Below, one piece after another: positions 63,476 through 64,000 of a stretch of 64,000 nucleotides of DNA (positions are counted from its first letter, which is position 1; every line of letters starts with the position of its first letter). The stretch comes from Pseudomonas guangdongensis. Lineage in GTDB: Bacteria; Pseudomonadota; Gammaproteobacteria; Pseudomonadales; Pseudomonadaceae. The notes under the pieces were generated by a model, which was given only the letters and a program-made list of their open reading frames with translations, ran no database searches and had not been told where the DNA came from. The stretch covers positions 1,116,001 to 1,180,000 of the forward strand of contig NZ_LT629780.1 of assembly GCF_900105885.1 (NCBI RefSeq). The letters run 5' to 3'. A program made the position numbers and the translations under genes.

Positions 63476-64000
63476 ATGCGTTTCGCCGATCTCCAGGAAG
63501 CCGACGCCTTCCTCGCCGCCCATCCCGAGGTGCAGAGCTTCGAGCTGTTCGTCATCGACCCCTGCGGCGTGCCGCGCGGCAAGCTGCTGCGCCGTGAGGA
63601 GCTGCGCGCCGTCTACCAGAGCGGCCGGCCGCTGCCGAGCAGCATCCTCGGCCTGACCATCCGCGGCGAGGACGTCGACGCCACCGGGCTGGTCTGGGAC
63701 GTCGCCGACGCCGACTGCTGGGCCTTCCCGCTGCCCGGCAGCCTCGCCCTGCAGACCTGGCGCGCGCAGCCCACCGCGCAGTTGCAGGTGTCGATGCACC
63801 CGAGCCACGGCCTGCCGGCCAGCGTCGCCGACCCGCGCCACGTGCTGGCGCGGCAGGTCACCGCCCTGCAGGCCGAGGGTTACCGCCCGGTGATGGCCGC
63901 CGAGCTGGAGTTCTACCTGCTCGACCGGCAGCGCGACGCCGCCGGCCGGCCGCAGCCGGCGCGCCAGGCCAACGGCGTACGCCCGCAGGCGCCGCAGGTC
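63476..64000 (+). CDS. Glutamine-synthetase family protein, N-terminal part (cut by window edge)
   Basis: First 175 codons only, from ATG 63476 with AAGGA upstream. N-terminal domain with VQSFELFVIDPCGVPRGKLL, typical of gamma-glutamylamine synthetases (PuuA/SpuI-like), and the start of the catalytic domain AAELEFYLLDRQ with a metal-binding Glu pair. Such enzymes ligate glutamate to amines; the paired aminotransferase suggests an amine catabolic unit. True GlnA is less likely by its N-terminal pattern. Confidence 0.82.
   Translation, partial: MRFADLQEADAFLAAHPEVQSFELFVIDPCGVPRGKLLRREELRAVYQSGRPLPSSILGLTIRGEDVDATGLVWDVADADCWAFPLPGSLALQTWRAQPTAQLQVSMHPSHGLPASVADPRHVLARQVTALQAEGYRPVMAAELEFYLLDRQRDAAGRPQPARQANGVRPQAPQV

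Overview
This 64-kb, GC-rich window (I estimate close to 70% G+C by eye) is the replication-origin region of a Pseudomonas-type gammaproteobacterial chromosome. The gene order atpIBEFHA / parAB-rsmG-mnmG / mnmE-yidC-rnpA-rpmH / oriC / dnaA-dnaN-recF-gyrB is diagnostic. It continues as plsC-gmhB, glyQS, a lipid A-type acyltransferase, trkH, trkA-rsmB-fmt-def-LysM-dprA, tsaC, qor-hemF-aroE, which is the order seen around P. aeruginosa PA0001-PA0025. Species cannot be fixed from sequence alone. Some details (75-residue c subunit and 272-residue a subunit of ATP synthase, degenerate yidD) differ from the P. aeruginosa proteins as I remember them.

Layout. 1-3.3 kb: F-type ATP synthase operon, minus strand (atpA runs off the edge). 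3.4-7.6 kb: parB, parA, rsmG, mnmG, minus strand. 7.6-8.2 kb: gene-free, AT-rich stretch with DnaA-box-like repeats. 8.2-12.1 kb: mnmE, yidC, a decayed yidD, rnpA, rpmH, minus strand. 12.1-12.7 kb: oriC. 12.7-18.8 kb: dnaA, dnaN, recF, gyrB, plus strand. 19-28 kb: an accessory block with a small unknown protein, a PBP7-type endopeptidase, a flavodoxin-fold protein, alanine dehydrogenase, two parS sites, a NIT-domain chemoreceptor, a DosC-like haem diguanylate cyclase and a truncated AlbA/RecG-like regulator. 28-33.8 kb: lipid and heptose enzymes and glycyl-tRNA synthetase. 33.9-43.9 kb: a second chemoreceptor, Trk potassium uptake, and the rsmB/fmt/def/LysM/dprA block. 43.9-51.9 kb: two lipoproteins, tsaC, small enzymes, aroE, hemF, qor. 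52-59 kb: a zinc-starvation locus. 59-64 kb: unknown protein, beta-carbonic anhydrase, sugar-phosphate mutarotase, class-III aminotransferase and the start of a glutamine-synthetase-like gene.

How it works together. Chromosome replication and segregation are encoded around oriC: DnaA with its boxes, the beta clamp, RecF, gyrase B, ParA/ParB and five parS or near-parS sites between 15.7 and 32.8 kb. Perfect DnaA boxes are dense in the first 30 kb and rare afterwards. The zinc locus is organised around one palindromic Zur-type operator (55092-55108) lying between two divergent units. One is a ZigA-type CobW GTPase plus DUF1826. The other is folE2-znuC-znuB-znuA-hisI-yidD, with overlapping or nearly contiguous genes.

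The most unusual observation joins two places. The normal yidD slot between rnpA and yidC holds an 81-codon frame of the right length and end structure, but its conserved Cys, Trp and Tyr residues are gone. The only intact yidD in the window is the last gene of the zinc-starvation unit, 47 kb away. Family assignments are from memory of protein families; no search was run.
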